Shown: positions 25,957-36,188 of the stretch, in pieces
Position numbering within the stretch: position 1 is the stretch's first letter
How the letters are laid out: every line of letters begins with the position of its first letter
Source: Sporosalibacterium faouarense
GTDB lineage: Bacteria; Bacillota; Clostridia; Tissierellales; VENL01
DNA: 64,000 bases
Direction: 5' to 3'
Assembly: GCF_016765695.1 (NCBI RefSeq)
Contig: NZ_JAETGO010000048.1
Coordinates: 1 to 64,000, forward strand
Notes under the pieces: generated by a model
Database searches by the model: none
The model's input: the letters and a program-made list of their open reading frames with translations, nothing else
Told to the model about the DNA's origin: nothing
Position numbers and translations under genes: made by a program

Positions 25957-26538
25957 ATGCAATATTTAAAAGAAGAAGTGAAAAAAGCTATAGTTAAGTC
26001 CGCTATAAAGGAGTTTAAAGAAAAGTCTTATACAAAAGCCTCTATGCGTTCAATAGCCAAAAATGCAGGGGTTACCGTAGGAAATATCTATAGGTATTTT
26101 GACAATAAGGATGATTTGTTTAACTTTATTGTTGATCCAGTGTGGAATGACCTTGAAAGAGTTATGTTTGAACACTATACTATGTCTGCGGATTTATTTC
26201 CTATAACTGAAATTATTACATCTGTTATGGATATTTATAAAAGGTCAAACAATGAGCTCTTTATATTATTTCAAAATAGTGCTGGCTCTAAATATGGTAA
26301 TTTTAAAGAAAGACTTATAGGTCTTATAGAAAAGCGTATAAAAGGAGAGTACCTTCCTATTTTGAAAGAAAATAACAGAAACTTAGATGATAAATTCATA
26401 TTTTATATAATATCCAATGCCATTGTGGATAGCGTATATATTATTATGAAAGAATGTGATGATGATTTTAAAAGGGCTGAGTCTTTAATAAAACAGACCA
26501 TAACTATTTTCTTCAATGACTTAGCTAAAAGAATATAA
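25957..26538 (+). CDS. TetR-family transcriptional regulator
   Basis: ATG 25957 has AGGAG 8 nt upstream; an in-frame ATG at 25939 precedes that site. The 193-residue protein has the TetR HTH: IVKSAIKEFKEKSYTKASMRSIAKNAGVTVGNIYRYFDNKDDLF. The C-terminal ligand domain is typical in length. It stands just upstream of the MMPL and YhgE-like genes in the same direction and probably represses them and itself in response to a drug or lipid-like ligand. Confidence 0.92.
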   Translation: MQYLKEEVKKAIVKSAIKEFKEKSYTKASMRSIAKNAGVTVGNIYRYFDNKDDLFNFIVDPVWNDLERVMFEHYTMSADLFPITEIITSVMDIYKRSNNELFILFQNSAGSKYGNFKERLIGLIEKRIKGEYLPILKENNRNLDDKFIFYIISNAIVDSVYIIMKECDDDFKRAESLIKQTITIFFNDLAKRI

Positions 26539-26569
26539 CTATTATGTATAACAGCATAATGGTTATATT
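26532..26569 (+). terminator. Hairpin overlapping the tetR stop codon
   Basis: AATATAACTATTATG and CATAATGGTTATATT pair completely with one T-G pair, followed by TTTATAATT. It could terminate or attenuate transcription between tetR and the transporter. A 10-bp palindrome AACAATTGTT at 26585-26594 just after it could be an operator. Confidence 0.6.
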
Positions 26570-26641
26570 TTATAATTAAAAATGAACAATTGTTTATTAC
26601 TGTCCAATTTTTTTAATTTAATAGTGAAGGGAGCTGATAAA

Positions 26642-28720
26642 ATGAAAACACTTGCAAATTTTATCGTAGAAAAAAGAAAATTGATATTAATTATTTTTTT
26701 AATTTTTACTGCTATAAGTATCATATTCATCCCAACGGTTGGAGTAAATTACAATTTAAGCTCTTATTTACCTAGTGATATGAATACTAAAAAAGCAATT
26801 GATGTTATGGATGAAGAATTCAATCTATCAGGTCAAGCACAAGCTATGATTGAAGATATTACTATACCTGAAGCTCTAGACTTAAAAGAAAAAATCAAAA
26901 ATATTGATGGAGTAAAAGGCGTAATTTGGCTTGATGATTTGGTTGATGTATATGAGCCAATGGACTTTCTTGATGAAGAGTTAATTGAAAGTTATTATAA
27001 GGGCAGTACAGCCCTATTTCAAATAGAATTCAGTGAAGATGATTATAGTCTCAATACTGGTGCTGCTATTAATGATATTGAAGAGATCATTGGTGAAAAA
27101 GGTATATTAGGAGGAACTGCTGTTAGCACTAAGGCAATGCGGGAAAGTACATTGAAAGAAGTTCTTTCAATTTCAATGATGGCATTACCTCTATTTATTC
27201 TAATATTATTATTAACAACTCAATCTTGGTTTGAACCAGTAATATATTTATCTGTTATAGGTATTTCAGTTCTTATTAATATGGGAACCAATGCTATTTT
27301 CGGCGATATATCTTTTATAACACAATCAAGTGCAGCAATTCTTCAATTTGCTTTATCCATGGATTACTCCTTATTCCTATTGCATAGATTCACCGAAGAA
27401 AGGGATAAGGGCTTAGAGGTGAATCAAGCTATGAAGGTAGCTATTAGAGAATCTTTCTCCTCTCTCGCATCCAGTTGTCTAACCACTGTAGCTGGTTTTG
27501 CAGCCCTAATGTTTATGCGATATAGAATAGGTCAAGATATGAGTTTAGTACTAGGCAAAGGAATCTTATTAAGTTTAATAAGTGTAGTATTCTTGTTACC
27601 AGGTGTTACAATTGTTTTCCACAAAGTTATTGAAAAAACATATCATGGGTCTGTACTTCCTTCCTTAGAAAAACTAGGAAGAAAAACAGTTAACCTTAGA
27701 TTTATTGTTATCCTGGTTGTATGTATACTAGTTATCCCTGCTTACCTAGCCCAAGGTTCAAACTCATTTATTTATGGTGAAACCTCAATCACTTCAAGTG
27801 AAGAAACAGAAACTGGTCATGCTCAAAAAATGATAGAGGAAAAATTTGGGGTATATAATCCAATAGCTTTATTAGTTTCAAAAGGAGATATACCTACTGA
27901 GATAGATGTTACTAATACACTAGAAGACAAACCGTATATATCTTCAGTTCAAGGTCTAGTAACTGTAGTAGATCCTAATATCCCTAGAGAAGCTTTACCA
28001 AATGAAGTGTTATCTAATTTTGTATCTGAAAATTATAGTAGACTAATTCTCACTTTAAATACACCAGTTGAAAGTGAGATAACCTTTAATGCAATAGATG
28101 ATCTCCACAATACGTTAAAGAAATACTATGATGATGATTACTACTTAATTGGTACATCTTCAAGTGTGTCAGATATTAAAGAAGTTGTAGATAAAGACTT
28201 TACTGTAGTGAATCTTATATCAATAATTGCTGTAGCCGTAATAATGGCAATTACATTTAGATCCATAACTTTACCTATATTATTAGTTTTAGTAATTAAA
28301 TCTGCCATTTGGATTAATATGTCTGTACCATATTTCATGAACTCTCAGCTTTCTTTTATTGGGTATATGATAGTTAGTGCTATACAATTAGGTGCTACAA
28401 TTGACTATGCTATTCTTCTAACTAATAGATATATGGATAATAGAAAATCTATGGCAAAAAAGGATGCAGCAGTCAGTGCAATTCGAGATTCAGGCTGGTC
28501 AGTTATTACATCTGCCCTTATACTGTTTGTAGCAGGTATGGGAGTTCGTTTTATGTCATCTATAAGTGGCGTTTCAGAAATGGGTTTACTAATAGGCCGT
28601 GGAGCAGCATTAAGTGGAATTATGGTTTTAGTAGTACTTCCTCAGCTCCTAGTAATGTTTGATTCTGTTATAGACAAAACTACCTTTAAAAAAGTGTCTT
28701 TTAAGAAAGCGCCTAAATAA
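26642..28720 (+). CDS. MMPL-family RND transporter
   Basis: Start ATG 26642 follows AAGGGAGC; upstream extension to 26582 lacks a ribosome binding site. About 692 residues, with the two-fold RND layout: one transmembrane helix, an extracytoplasmic loop, five helices, repeated. LQFALSMDYSLFLLHRFTEERDKG and QLGATIDYAILLTNRYMDNRKS are the paired MMPL motifs in helices 4/10 with the proton-relay aspartates. It probably exports lipids or amphipathic drugs. It is followed after 31 nt by the YhgE-like partner and preceded by TetR, a common efflux module. Confidence 0.93.
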   Translation: MKTLANFIVEKRKLILIIFLIFTAISIIFIPTVGVNYNLSSYLPSDMNTKKAIDVMDEEFNLSGQAQAMIEDITIPEALDLKEKIKNIDGVKGVIWLDDLVDVYEPMDFLDEELIESYYKGSTALFQIEFSEDDYSLNTGAAINDIEEIIGEKGILGGTAVSTKAMRESTLKEVLSISMMALPLFILILLLTTQSWFEPVIYLSVIGISVLINMGTNAIFGDISFITQSSAAILQFALSMDYSLFLLHRFTEERDKGLEVNQAMKVAIRESFSSLASSCLTTVAGFAALMFMRYRIGQDMSLVLGKGILLSLISVVFLLPGVTIVFHKVIEKTYHGSVLPSLEKLGRKTVNLRFIVILVVCILVIPAYLAQGSNSFIYGETSITSSEETETGHAQKMIEEKFGVYNPIALLVSKGDIPTEIDVTNTLEDKPYISSVQGLVTVVDPNIPREALPNEVLSNFVSENYSRLILTLNTPVESEITFNAIDDLHNTLKKYYDDDYYLIGTSSSVSDIKEVVDKDFTVVNLISIIAVAVIMAITFRSITLPILLVLVIKSAIWINMSVPYFMNSQLSFIGYMIVSAIQLGATIDYAILLTNRYMDNRKSMAKKDAAVSAIRDSGWSVITSALILFVAGMGVRFMSSISGVSEMGLLIGRGAALSGIMVLVVLPQLLVMFDSVIDKTTFKKVSFKKAPK

Positions 28721-28751
28721 ATAATATTCAATCAAGAAAGGAGAAATAATT

Positions 28752-30470
28752 ATGAAGAAAAAAAATATATACAAGTATACAGTCATAGCAATGGTAACTA
28801 TTATATTAATGTTCAGCTTATCTATAGTTTCACACCCAAATGCTGTAACCTACTCTATTAGAAATAGTTTCTATCCAGATGAAACTCAAAGTCAAGAAGC
28901 TCTTAAGGATGAGACAGTTTATGGTGTGTTGGGAACAAATGGACAGATTGACTCGCTTTATGTAGTTAATCACCTCTATGTACCAAAGGATGGAACCTAT
29001 GTAGATTATGGAGACTATGAAAATATTACTAATCTTTCAAATAATATTGAGCCTATAGTATCTGAGGATACGATTAAATGGGATTTGAAGGAATCCTTTA
29101 ATGGATTTTATTATAAAGGAGAGTTAAAAGCAAAAGAGCTACCTTGGAATTTTGATATTAAGTATAAATTAGATGGTGAAGAAATATCCACCAAGGATTT
29201 AACAGGTAAAGATGGAGAAGTTAATATAATTATTTCAGCAACACAAAAAAAGGATACTAAGGATACTGTAGATTATTTTAATAAAAATTATGGTATGCAG
29301 ATCCAAGTTCCTATAAACCTAGATAATAGTAAAATCATTAATGATAGAGGAGCAAATAAGGTGATAGCTGGAAAGACGGCTACACTAGCTTATACTATTT
29401 TATCTGGAGAATCTGGAACATATGAAATTACCCTTGAAGCTAAGTCTTTCGAAATGGATAGTATTAATATTAGTATTACCCCAATGAATTTTTCTTCTAT
29501 GATAGATACAGGAGAAATTACCGAAGGATTCAATTCCCTAAGTGAAGGTATGGGTGGAATGGTTAATGGTACTAAGGAGTTAAAAAATGGCACAGCAGAA
29601 CTAAGCAATGGCATTAATGAACTTACCAAGGGTCAAACTAATTTAGTTGAAAACGGAAATCTTATGGTTGATAAGATGGAAGAATACAGTGAGGGTCTTA
29701 AAAATCTAGACACCTCTATAACTACAATTGAGAGTGGCTCTAAGGAAATTAATAATGGACTTTCTCAAATTTCCCAAGAAGGTAATTCTTTAGTAGAAGG
29801 CTATAAACAGATGGCAGACAATATAAAAGAGCAATTACCATCGGAAGAAGAAAAAGTCCAGTTACAAGCATTAGCTCAATATGCAAACAGTACAGATCCA
29901 ACTATGGTTCAATTGGGTGTTATGGCAAACTCAATGCTTGAACAAATTGCAGGTCTAGAAAAAATGCATGAATCTCTTGAGACATTAAATGGAGGCCTTT
30001 CTAAATACAATAGTGGAGTATCAAATATCGCTAATAATTATGGAGATTTTCATAACGGCTTAAGTCAGTTACCTATGGCAACTGGACAATTATATGAAGG
30101 ATATAATTCCATATTAGAAGGAAATAAACAATTTATGAATGGATTATCAAATGTTAATGATGGAATGATTGATTTGAATAATGAAGTAAAGTTTCTACCT
30201 GACAGCGTCGACCAATTAGTAGATGGACAGGAAAAGATTAAAGGTGGTATAGATGAAGCTAATAACTCTATAAATGCTATGTTAGGTGAAGATAAAGAAG
30301 AATCCAGCCTTGTCTCCTTTGTAAATCAAGATAAAGGAAATATAAACTCAGTTCAATTTATTTTAAGAACTCCTAGCATAACTATATCTGAAAAAAAAGC
30401 TGAAGTTACACAACCTGATGAAGAAAATAAAAACTTTATTGAAAGACTTATTGACTTATTTAAGAATTAA
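28752..30470 (+). CDS. YhgE/Pip-like secreted coiled-coil partner of the MMPL transporter
   Basis: 572 residues with an N-terminal membrane anchor (about 8-25), a beta-rich domain (about 40-260) and then heptad-like repeats ...NGTKELKNGTAELSNGINEL... and ...EGNKQFMNGLSNVNDGM..., the X3-L-X2-G pattern of YhgE/Pip extracellular regions. Unlike YhgE it lacks the C-terminal multi-helix membrane domain. AAGGAG precedes the ATG. It likely acts outside the membrane together with the MMPL pump, as a periplasmic-adaptor analogue; that is inferred from its place in the operon. Confidence 0.82.
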   Translation: MKKKNIYKYTVIAMVTIILMFSLSIVSHPNAVTYSIRNSFYPDETQSQEALKDETVYGVLGTNGQIDSLYVVNHLYVPKDGTYVDYGDYENITNLSNNIEPIVSEDTIKWDLKESFNGFYYKGELKAKELPWNFDIKYKLDGEEISTKDLTGKDGEVNIIISATQKKDTKDTVDYFNKNYGMQIQVPINLDNSKIINDRGANKVIAGKTATLAYTILSGESGTYEITLEAKSFEMDSINISITPMNFSSMIDTGEITEGFNSLSEGMGGMVNGTKELKNGTAELSNGINELTKGQTNLVENGNLMVDKMEEYSEGLKNLDTSITTIESGSKEINNGLSQISQEGNSLVEGYKQMADNIKEQLPSEEEKVQLQALAQYANSTDPTMVQLGVMANSMLEQIAGLEKMHESLETLNGGLSKYNSGVSNIANNYGDFHNGLSQLPMATGQLYEGYNSILEGNKQFMNGLSNVNDGMIDLNNEVKFLPDSVDQLVDGQEKIKGGIDEANNSINAMLGEDKEESSLVSFVNQDKGNINSVQFILRTPSITISEKKAEVTQPDEENKNFIERLIDLFKN

Positions 30471-30480
30471 TAAAAATATC

Positions 30481-30521
30481 AAAGCCCTCTAAGTTTTTGA
30501 ATCAAAAACTTAGAGGGCTTT
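30481..30521. terminator. Strong bidirectional terminator
   Basis: AAAGCCCTCTAAGTTTTTG pairs perfectly with CAAAAACTTAGAGGGCTTT across an AAT loop. It lies between the convergent YhgE-like and HD-GYP-like genes and is followed by T-rich sequence on the plus strand. Confidence 0.92.
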
Positions 30522-30536
30522 ATTTAGATTTTAATT

Positions 30537-31193
30537 TTATATCTTTTGTTTATTTATATGATGGTCTAAAGAATTATATAAATCTTCAATGAAAACATCT
30601 ACTATTTTAGGATGAAATTGACCTTTCTTATTTATCTCTAGCTCTTCTATAGCTTGTCTCACGGTAAGAGCCTTTTTATATACTCTATTAGATATCATAG
30701 CATCAAAGGCATCTGCAACACCTATGATACTAGCCTCTATAGGTTCTTCTACCAATTTCACCCTATTAGGATAGCCCCTTAAATCATATCTCTTATGATG
30801 AAACCTAACTGCATTAAGTATTACGTCAGAAAAACCTAAATTACTTAATATCTTATATCCTAGAACTGGATGCTCCTTGACTTTATCAAATTCTTCATTT
30901 GTAAGCTTATCAGGTTTCTTAAGTATATCTGATGTTATCCCGATTTTGCCTATATCATGTAAAATCCCCGCCACCTGTATTTCTTCACAAATACAATCGG
31001 AAAGATTCATCATTTTAGCAATTCTGTATCCATATTTACCAACTCTAATTGAGTGCTCCAGTGTAAGTCCATCCTTTGCTTCTAGAGATATAAGGAGCGA
31101 CTTGATTATCTCCTTATTATTAGTATCAAGTCCCTTTAAATAAGATAATTCTTCAAGTTTATTTATGACCTTATTAGATATTCTTATTTTCAT
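30537..31193 (-). CDS. HD-GYP-type phosphohydrolase, probable c-di-GMP phosphodiesterase (variant motif)
   Basis: From ATG 31193 (AAAGGGG upstream; ATG 31235 has poor spacing) the protein has 218 residues. It is an HD-GYP domain with little else: EHSIRVGKYGYRIA, ILHDIGKIGI (HD pair), EHPVLGYKIL, HHKRYDLRGYP, GVADAFDAMISNRVYKKAL. The usual HHExxDGxGYP reads HHKRYDLRGYP, so the glutamate and first glycine are replaced, while GYP remains. Activity on c-di-GMP is likely but not certain. It lies beside a chemoreceptor gene whose leader has a c-di-GMP riboswitch. Confidence 0.85.
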   Translation of the reverse strand: MKIRISNKVINKLEELSYLKGLDTNNKEIIKSLLISLEAKDGLTLEHSIRVGKYGYRIAKMMNLSDCICEEIQVAGILHDIGKIGITSDILKKPDKLTNEEFDKVKEHPVLGYKILSNLGFSDVILNAVRFHHKRYDLRGYPNRVKLVEEPIEASIIGVADAFDAMISNRVYKKALTVRQAIEELEINKKGQFHPKIVDVFIEDLYNSLDHHINKQKI

Positions 31194-31269
31194 ATACCAA
31201 ACTACCCCTTTAAATTCAAAATGCTTGTATATCATTCCTTCATTTTAAATCATTATTCGCAAATAATTA

Positions 31270-33384
31270 TTAATTAACCGAAAACTTATTTATGGACTCT
31301 TCAAGCTGATGAGCTAAGTCTTCTAGTTGTTGAGTATGGGTCTCTACTTCTTCAATTGAAGCAAGCTGTTCCTCTGTTGAAGCAGAAACCTCTTGAGTTG
31401 CAGCCGACGTTTGCTCAGATACAGCTGAAATATTTTCCATTACATCTACTATAGTATCCTTTTGCTCTCTCATTTCTAAACTACTTTCATTGATTTCCGC
31501 AACCTTCTCAATTAAAGACTTTACTGAAACCAATATCTGATTGAATATATCTTCTGTTTCCTTAACTACCACATCTTGTTCACTAACAGTAACTCTTGTT
31601 TCATCCATAGATTTAACTGCTGTCTTGGATTGATTTTGAATACTAGCTATAAGCTCTTTAATATCATTTGTTGCTTCAGATGACTCTTCTGCTAATTTTC
31701 TTACTTCATCAGCAACTACCGCAAATCCTTTTCCATGTTCTCCTGCTCTGGCTGCTTCTATTGCTGCATTAAGTGCCAATAAATTTGTTTGCTCTGCTAT
31801 TTTAGAAATTGTTTCAGATATAACTCCAATTTCCGAGGTGCTTTTATCTACATTTATTACAATTTCATTAACCTTTTTAGAAGCGTCTGCTGTCTTGGTG
31901 GATTTTTCTGTTAAGGTCTTAACTATATCTAGACCTCTATTAGTAAGATTATTAGTCTCATAAGAAATTTCATTCATATAATCAGTGGTAGTTGATACTG
32001 ATTCAATTCTTTCTGATATTTCATTAATTCTTAATACTCCATTTTCTGTATCCTTAGCTTGAGAACTAGTGCTACTAGCAATTTCTTCTATAGTTCTAGA
32101 GACTTCCCTAGTGGCTTGTGTGGTTTGTGTAGTAATATCTCCCAAGGATATAGATGTATTTAAAACTGTATGAGAAGAAGTCTTTATATCTTTAATTAGA
32201 TTATTAATTCCTTCTAACATCGAATTAAAACTTTTACCTATTTGTCCAAATTCATCCTTTGAACCTATATTAACTCTAGTGGTTAGATCACCATTGGCTG
32301 CATTGGCAAAGGATTTCATTAACATATTTATTGGTTTAGTCGCTTTATAAGATATTACTATTGCAGCTATTGTAGCTAATATAAATGCTAATATAGCTAT
32401 ATATAAAGTGGTTTTTAATATTACATCTGTGTCATCTCTTAACTCTTCTTCTTCCATAGTGGCCATTAATTTCCAACCAGTGATTTCATTTGTAGTATAG
32501 CTTAAAAATTTGTCTTTCCCATCATAACTATATTTTTCAAATCCGCTTTCCCCAGATTTAGCAGTTTCCCAAAAGCTCTGCTCAGTAGCAATGTTTGTTC
32601 CAATAAGGTCTATATCATTATGTGCAATCATAGTACCGTTTTTGTCAGTTGCACAAACATATCCTTTTCTTCCAATAGTACTACTACCAAGAGCTTTAGA
32701 TAGTTCATTTAATTGAATGTCAACTCCTATTACCCCAATTATCTCACCTTTGTCTTCGACAGTTCTGGCTGCTGTTACAACGACTTCCTTGCTATCGGCA
32801 TCTATATATGGTTTCGTCCATATAACTTTTCCCACATTTTCTATTGCCGATTGATACCAAGGTCTGACCCTTGGATCAAATCCTTCTTCAAGATCTGCTT
32901 CTGGATATAAGTAAATCCCCCCTTCAGTTGTCGCAAAATATGTGCTTTTAATATCATTATTACTTTCTTTTGTAATTCTCAATTGTTCAAAAGCCTTCTC
33001 TTCTAAGTCTGGCTGATTAGAAAGATACTTATTAATATCAACTTGAATTGTTTCCATTCCCCCATCTGCATTTTCCCTCTCAACTTCTACTACATTATCT
33101 TGATTAATAGAATCATTTAACATCAACATCCATATAGAATCATTTGATAAAACCTCTGTTTGATTTTCTATTCCCTCTAAAAATCGAGTTACAGCTCTAT
33201 TGGTTTCTTCAATTGTTTGTTCAGACGTAACTGCTAATTTTTCTTCTAACAGCCCGTATGATTTTTGATATGTAAAATATCCTAGTCCTATAATTGGTAG
33301 TAATGTAATAATCACAATAATAGCTATTAATTTATTCCTTGCACTATTTCTCGTGACTTTTTTTTCTGTCTTCTTCCTTGCCAT
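31270..33384 (-). CDS. Methyl-accepting chemotaxis protein with Cache sensor
   Basis: From ATG 33384 (GAGGAG upstream; residue 8 of the longest frame) the product has about 704 residues. An N-terminal helix at 15-38, an extracytoplasmic dCache-type sensor ([27 protein letters not shown]), a second helix near 330-350, a HAMP domain and the MCP signalling domain follow. The hairpin tip has the conserved [20 protein letters not shown] and [16 protein letters not shown]. It reports ligand binding to CheA/CheW. A GEMM-I riboswitch and terminator lie in its leader, so its expression should depend on c-di-GMP. Confidence 0.95.
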   Translation of the reverse strand: MARKKTEKKVTRNSARNKLIAIIVIITLLPIIGLGYFTYQKSYGLLEEKLAVTSEQTIEETNRAVTRFLEGIENQTEVLSNDSIWMLMLNDSINQDNVVEVERENADGGMETIQVDINKYLSNQPDLEEKAFEQLRITKESNNDIKSTYFATTEGGIYLYPEADLEEGFDPRVRPWYQSAIENVGKVIWTKPYIDADSKEVVVTAARTVEDKGEIIGVIGVDIQLNELSKALGSSTIGRKGYVCATDKNGTMIAHNDIDLIGTNIATEQSFWETAKSGESGFEKYSYDGKDKFLSYTTNEITGWKLMATMEEEELRDDTDVILKTTLYIAILAFILATIAAIVISYKATKPINMLMKSFANAANGDLTTRVNIGSKDEFGQIGKSFNSMLEGINNLIKDIKTSSHTVLNTSISLGDITTQTTQATREVSRTIEEIASSTSSQAKDTENGVLRINEISERIESVSTTTDYMNEISYETNNLTNRGLDIVKTLTEKSTKTADASKKVNEIVINVDKSTSEIGVISETISKIAEQTNLLALNAAIEAARAGEHGKGFAVVADEVRKLAEESSEATNDIKELIASIQNQSKTAVKSMDETRVTVSEQDVVVKETEDIFNQILVSVKSLIEKVAEINESSLEMREQKDTIVDVMENISAVSEQTSAATQEVSASTEEQLASIEEVETHTQQLEDLAHQLEESINKFSVN

Positions 33385-33486
33385 AAAAAATCCACTCCTC
33401 TTCATTTTTTAATAATTATTTTTTATAAGTCCCATAAAAATATAGGTAAGTATTTGAATAAAATCATATCCACTATAAACTGAAAT

Positions 33487-33523
33487 AAAAAAGAGCAGCT
33501 TCATTTGCCAAAGCTACTCTCTT
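33487..33523 (-). terminator. Terminator of the riboswitch leader
   Basis: On the minus strand AGAGTAGCTT and AAGCTGCTCT pair (one G-U), followed by TTTTTT. It lies between the c-di-GMP aptamer and the chemoreceptor gene. Its loop contains TTTGGCAA, complementary to TTGCCAAA of the aptamer. Confidence 0.85.
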
Positions 33524-33559
33524 CCCAAAGCACAACTATTTTGAGAAATTTAAATAACT

Positions 33560-33655
33560 ATTAAACTTCGGCAGTTTGGCAACCATAGAGTTTTATTCCT
33601 TAGGTCCATAACTTTGCGTCCTCACCTTTCGATAAGTTTGCTATTATCGGTATAG
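33560..33655 (-). ncRNA. Cyclic-di-GMP-I (GEMM-I) riboswitch aptamer
   Basis: Minus strand reads GCAAAC, stem with GAAA tetraloop, GGACGCAAAG (33612-33621 region), GGACCTAA, then a second stem ending GGTTGCCAAACTGCCG. These are the conserved blocks of the GEMM-I class, including the GAAA tetraloop and its receptor region. It controls the downstream chemoreceptor gene, most likely through the terminator at 33487-33523. Whether ligand turns expression on or off cannot be read directly. Confidence 0.9.
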
Positions 33656-33953
33656 TCAAATTTTTTAGATTTTGTTTTACTTTCATTACATATTCCTCAG
33701 GACTACAGCACTATTTTGGATTATATTACAAAATTAAACAAAATTCAACATATTTTAAGCAATAATTTGTTAGCTTAAGTGAAGTAATATACATATTTGT
33801 GTCAAAGACTGCATTTTGAAGTGAAATATTCTTACCTCAAAAAGACAATATTTTGTCCAACTAATCAACATAATTGCTTAGAAATAAATATTCTTTACAT
33901 ATAAAAGATATAGTAATAAATTATTATCTGTAATATAATATGGCACAAGAAAA

Positions 33954-33973
33954 CCCAGCAATTATTTGCTGAG
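33954..33973 (-). terminator. Weak terminator downstream of the siderophore uptake operon
   Basis: CAGCAA and TTGCTG (33956-33971) pair across a 4-nt loop, and the minus strand continues GGGTTTTC. It is about 125 nt beyond the last permease gene. Between 33656 and 33953, and up to 34097, no gene is visible. Confidence 0.45.
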
Positions 33974-34039
33974 CTTTACACAAAATAATTTCTATATTTA
34001 ATTTTTTCTTATAAGACTTTTCAATACATACAATTAAGA

Positions 34040-34059
34040 AAATTGCATATTTACAAATC
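34040..34059. repeat. 20-bp intergenic repeat, copy 1
   Basis: AAATTGCATATTTACAAATC is identical to 41231-41250. The first ten bases also occur twice at 25811 and 25846. Function unknown. Confidence 0.6.
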
Positions 34060-34097
34060 CAATCTATTTCACTATAATATAATTCCTCTTATTCTAT

Positions 34098-35105
34098 TTA
34101 CTTCTTCAACAATAAATATATAAAGTATGGAGCACCAATAAGAGAAACCATAATTCCTGCTGGTATACCATTAGGTTGAATTACATTATGTCCAATTGTA
34201 TCTGCAAATAATAACAACCAACCTCCAATCAAAACAGCAATTGGTATAGATAGCTGATTTCTAGGACCAACTAAGGTTTTTGCAATGTGGGGAGCCATTA
34301 GACCAATAAAGGAGATTCCACCAGAAACAGAAACCGCTGAAGCTGCCAGTGCTACAGCTGTTAATAAAAGCTGAATACGCTCTCTATCTACAGATATACC
34401 AACACTAATGGCTATTGGTTCACTAAGTCTTAAGATATTTAACCTATTTGCTTTATATAAAGTAAATGGAATTAAAACTATAAGCCATGGAAGAATAGCC
34501 AAAATAAAAGGCCAATCTGTTCCCCAAATATTTCCTGCTAGCCATTTTGCAATAAATTGGACTTTAACCCTTTCCGTAGAACTAATAATAACCATCATTA
34601 ATCCTGACATAGCCATGGAAAGTCCTACCCCTACAAGAACCAATCTATTAGTCTTAAGACCTTCGTTTTTTTGATAGGAAAGCACATATATTATAAAGGC
34701 TGTAATAAGTGCGCCAGCAAATGCAACTACGGGAAGTAGATAAATAAAAGAAACAGCATTAACTGGGATAAATAAAAAGAATATGGTAACAGCAACTCCT
34801 GCACCAGAATTGATACCTATAATTCCAGGGTCAGCTAAATCATTTCTTGTGATTCCTTGCAATATTGCACCTGATAAAGATAGTGCCATACCTGATAAAA
34901 AAGTAATTAAAATTCTTGGCAATCTTAGTGAAAATAAAACGAATTCTTCTTTAAAAGAGCCTTGTCCCAATAGGGTAGGTATAAGCCTATTATAAGATAA
35001 AGAAGCATCTCCAATTCCCATGCTTATAACGATTGTAGCAATGATTAATGTTAATAAAGCAAATAATGTTAATCGTTGCTTTTTAATTAAATCTGGTTGT
35101 ATCAT
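34098..35105 (-). CDS. FecCD-family permease of iron-siderophore/heme ABC importer (second permease)
   Basis: 335 residues with about nine to ten transmembrane helices and FecCD signatures: RLPRILITFLSGMALSLSGAI, QGITRNDLADPGIIGINSGAG, and near the C-terminus GGISFIGLMAPHIAK. The start ATGA overlaps the stop of the upstream permease by 4 nt. It forms a heterodimeric channel with that permease, fed by the binding lipoprotein at 36189-37172. Confidence 0.94.
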   Translation of the reverse strand: MIQPDLIKKQRLTLFALLTLIIATIVISMGIGDASLSYNRLIPTLLGQGSFKEEFVLFSLRLPRILITFLSGMALSLSGAILQGITRNDLADPGIIGINSGAGVAVTIFFLFIPVNAVSFIYLLPVVAFAGALITAFIIYVLSYQKNEGLKTNRLVLVGVGLSMAMSGLMMVIISSTERVKVQFIAKWLAGNIWGTDWPFILAILPWLIVLIPFTLYKANRLNILRLSEPIAISVGISVDRERIQLLLTAVALAASAVSVSGGISFIGLMAPHIAKTLVGPRNQLSIPIAVLIGGWLLLFADTIGHNVIQPNGIPAGIMVSLIGAPYFIYLLLKK

Positions 35106-36109
35106 GATAAAGCTTTACCCCCTTTGTGAACAATAAATAAGAAAAATGGTAACCCTAGCATTGCAACAATTGCAGCTACAGGTGTTTCATATGGAGCATT
35201 GATTGTACGTCCTAGAGTATCAGCAAGAAGCATTAAAGTAGCACCTAAAAAGATAGAAACAGGTATTATAAACCTATAATCTGTCCCAACAATTGCTCTG
35301 ACTATATGAGGTATCATTAATCCAATAAATGCTATATTTCCAACTAATGCAACTGAAGCTCCAGTAAGTACAGTAATTACAATAAAAAGTATTATTTTAA
35401 TTTGTATTGTCTTTTGCCCTAGTCCAACTGCCAATTCTTCACTTAGACTTAATATAGTAAGCTGTCTGGAAAGCATTATAGCTATAATTAGACCTACTAC
35501 TATAAATGGAATAATAATTTTTAATTGGTCCCAAGTGGTACCAATCATTCCTCCTGCTGTCCACATTGATACATCCTTTGATAGCTTAAAATATATACTA
35601 ATACCTTCTGCTATTGCATATAAAAAAGCTGAAACTGCAGCACCAGCCAATACAACTTTAAAGGGAGTAAACCCTCCCCGTTTCAAAGAGCTTATACCAA
35701 AAACTAGCATAACCCCTACTGCCGAACCTATAAAACAGGCAGTAAAAATAATATAATAATTGGCTGAAGGTATGAATGCTAACGTAATAGCCAATGCAGC
35801 ATTTGCACCTGCTGTTAATCCAAGCAATCCAGGGTCAGCCAAGGGATTTTTAGTTATTCCTTGCATAATCGCACCGGATACCGCTAATGCAGCTCCAACA
35901 AATATTGCTGCCACTTCACGAGGCAAGCGAATTTCACGTATTATTAAAATATCATCATTTATTTTACTGGATGTTAAGGAAAGCCAAACATCTTTAATGG
36001 AGATATCTGCTGCACCTACTACCATCGCCACTACAAACATTCCTATAAATGCAAGTATCACTACAAATAACTTTAATCCAAATGAAGTGACACGTTGTTT
36101 CTTTTCCAT
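35102..36109 (-). CDS. FecCD-family permease of iron-siderophore/heme ABC importer (first permease)
   Basis: ATG 36109 has AGGTGAGAG 8 nt upstream, so it is preferred to the ATG at 36130. About 335 residues with the RLPREVAAIFVGAALAVSGAI, MQGITKNPLADPGLLGLTAGAN and GNIAFIGLMIPHIVR motifs of FecCD/BtuC permeases. It pairs with the downstream permease. A hairpin at 36145-36172 separates it from the binding-protein gene. Confidence 0.94.
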   Translation of the reverse strand: MEKKQRVTSFGLKLFVVILAFIGMFVVAMVVGAADISIKDVWLSLTSSKINDDILIIREIRLPREVAAIFVGAALAVSGAIMQGITKNPLADPGLLGLTAGANAALAITLAFIPSANYYIIFTACFIGSAVGVMLVFGISSLKRGGFTPFKVVLAGAAVSAFLYAIAEGISIYFKLSKDVSMWTAGGMIGTTWDQLKIIIPFIVVGLIIAIMLSRQLTILSLSEELAVGLGQKTIQIKIILFIVITVLTGASVALVGNIAFIGLMIPHIVRAIVGTDYRFIIPVSIFLGATLMLLADTLGRTINAPYETPVAAIVAMLGLPFFLFIVHKGGKALS

Positions 36110-36144
36110 ACTAAATCTCTCACCTTTCATGTCAAAAATAAAGA

Positions 36145-36172
36145 AGAGGAACCCTTAAGTAAGAATTCCTCT
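36145..36172 (-). terminator. Intercistronic hairpin after the binding-protein gene
   Basis: AGAGGAA and TTCCTCT form a 7-bp stem with a 14-nt loop between the lipoprotein and permease genes. On the minus strand it is followed by TTCTTTATTTTTG. It probably lowers readthrough or stabilises the upstream message, so the binding protein is made in excess. Confidence 0.55.
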
Positions 36173-36188
36173 GATGACCTTCTTTTTA

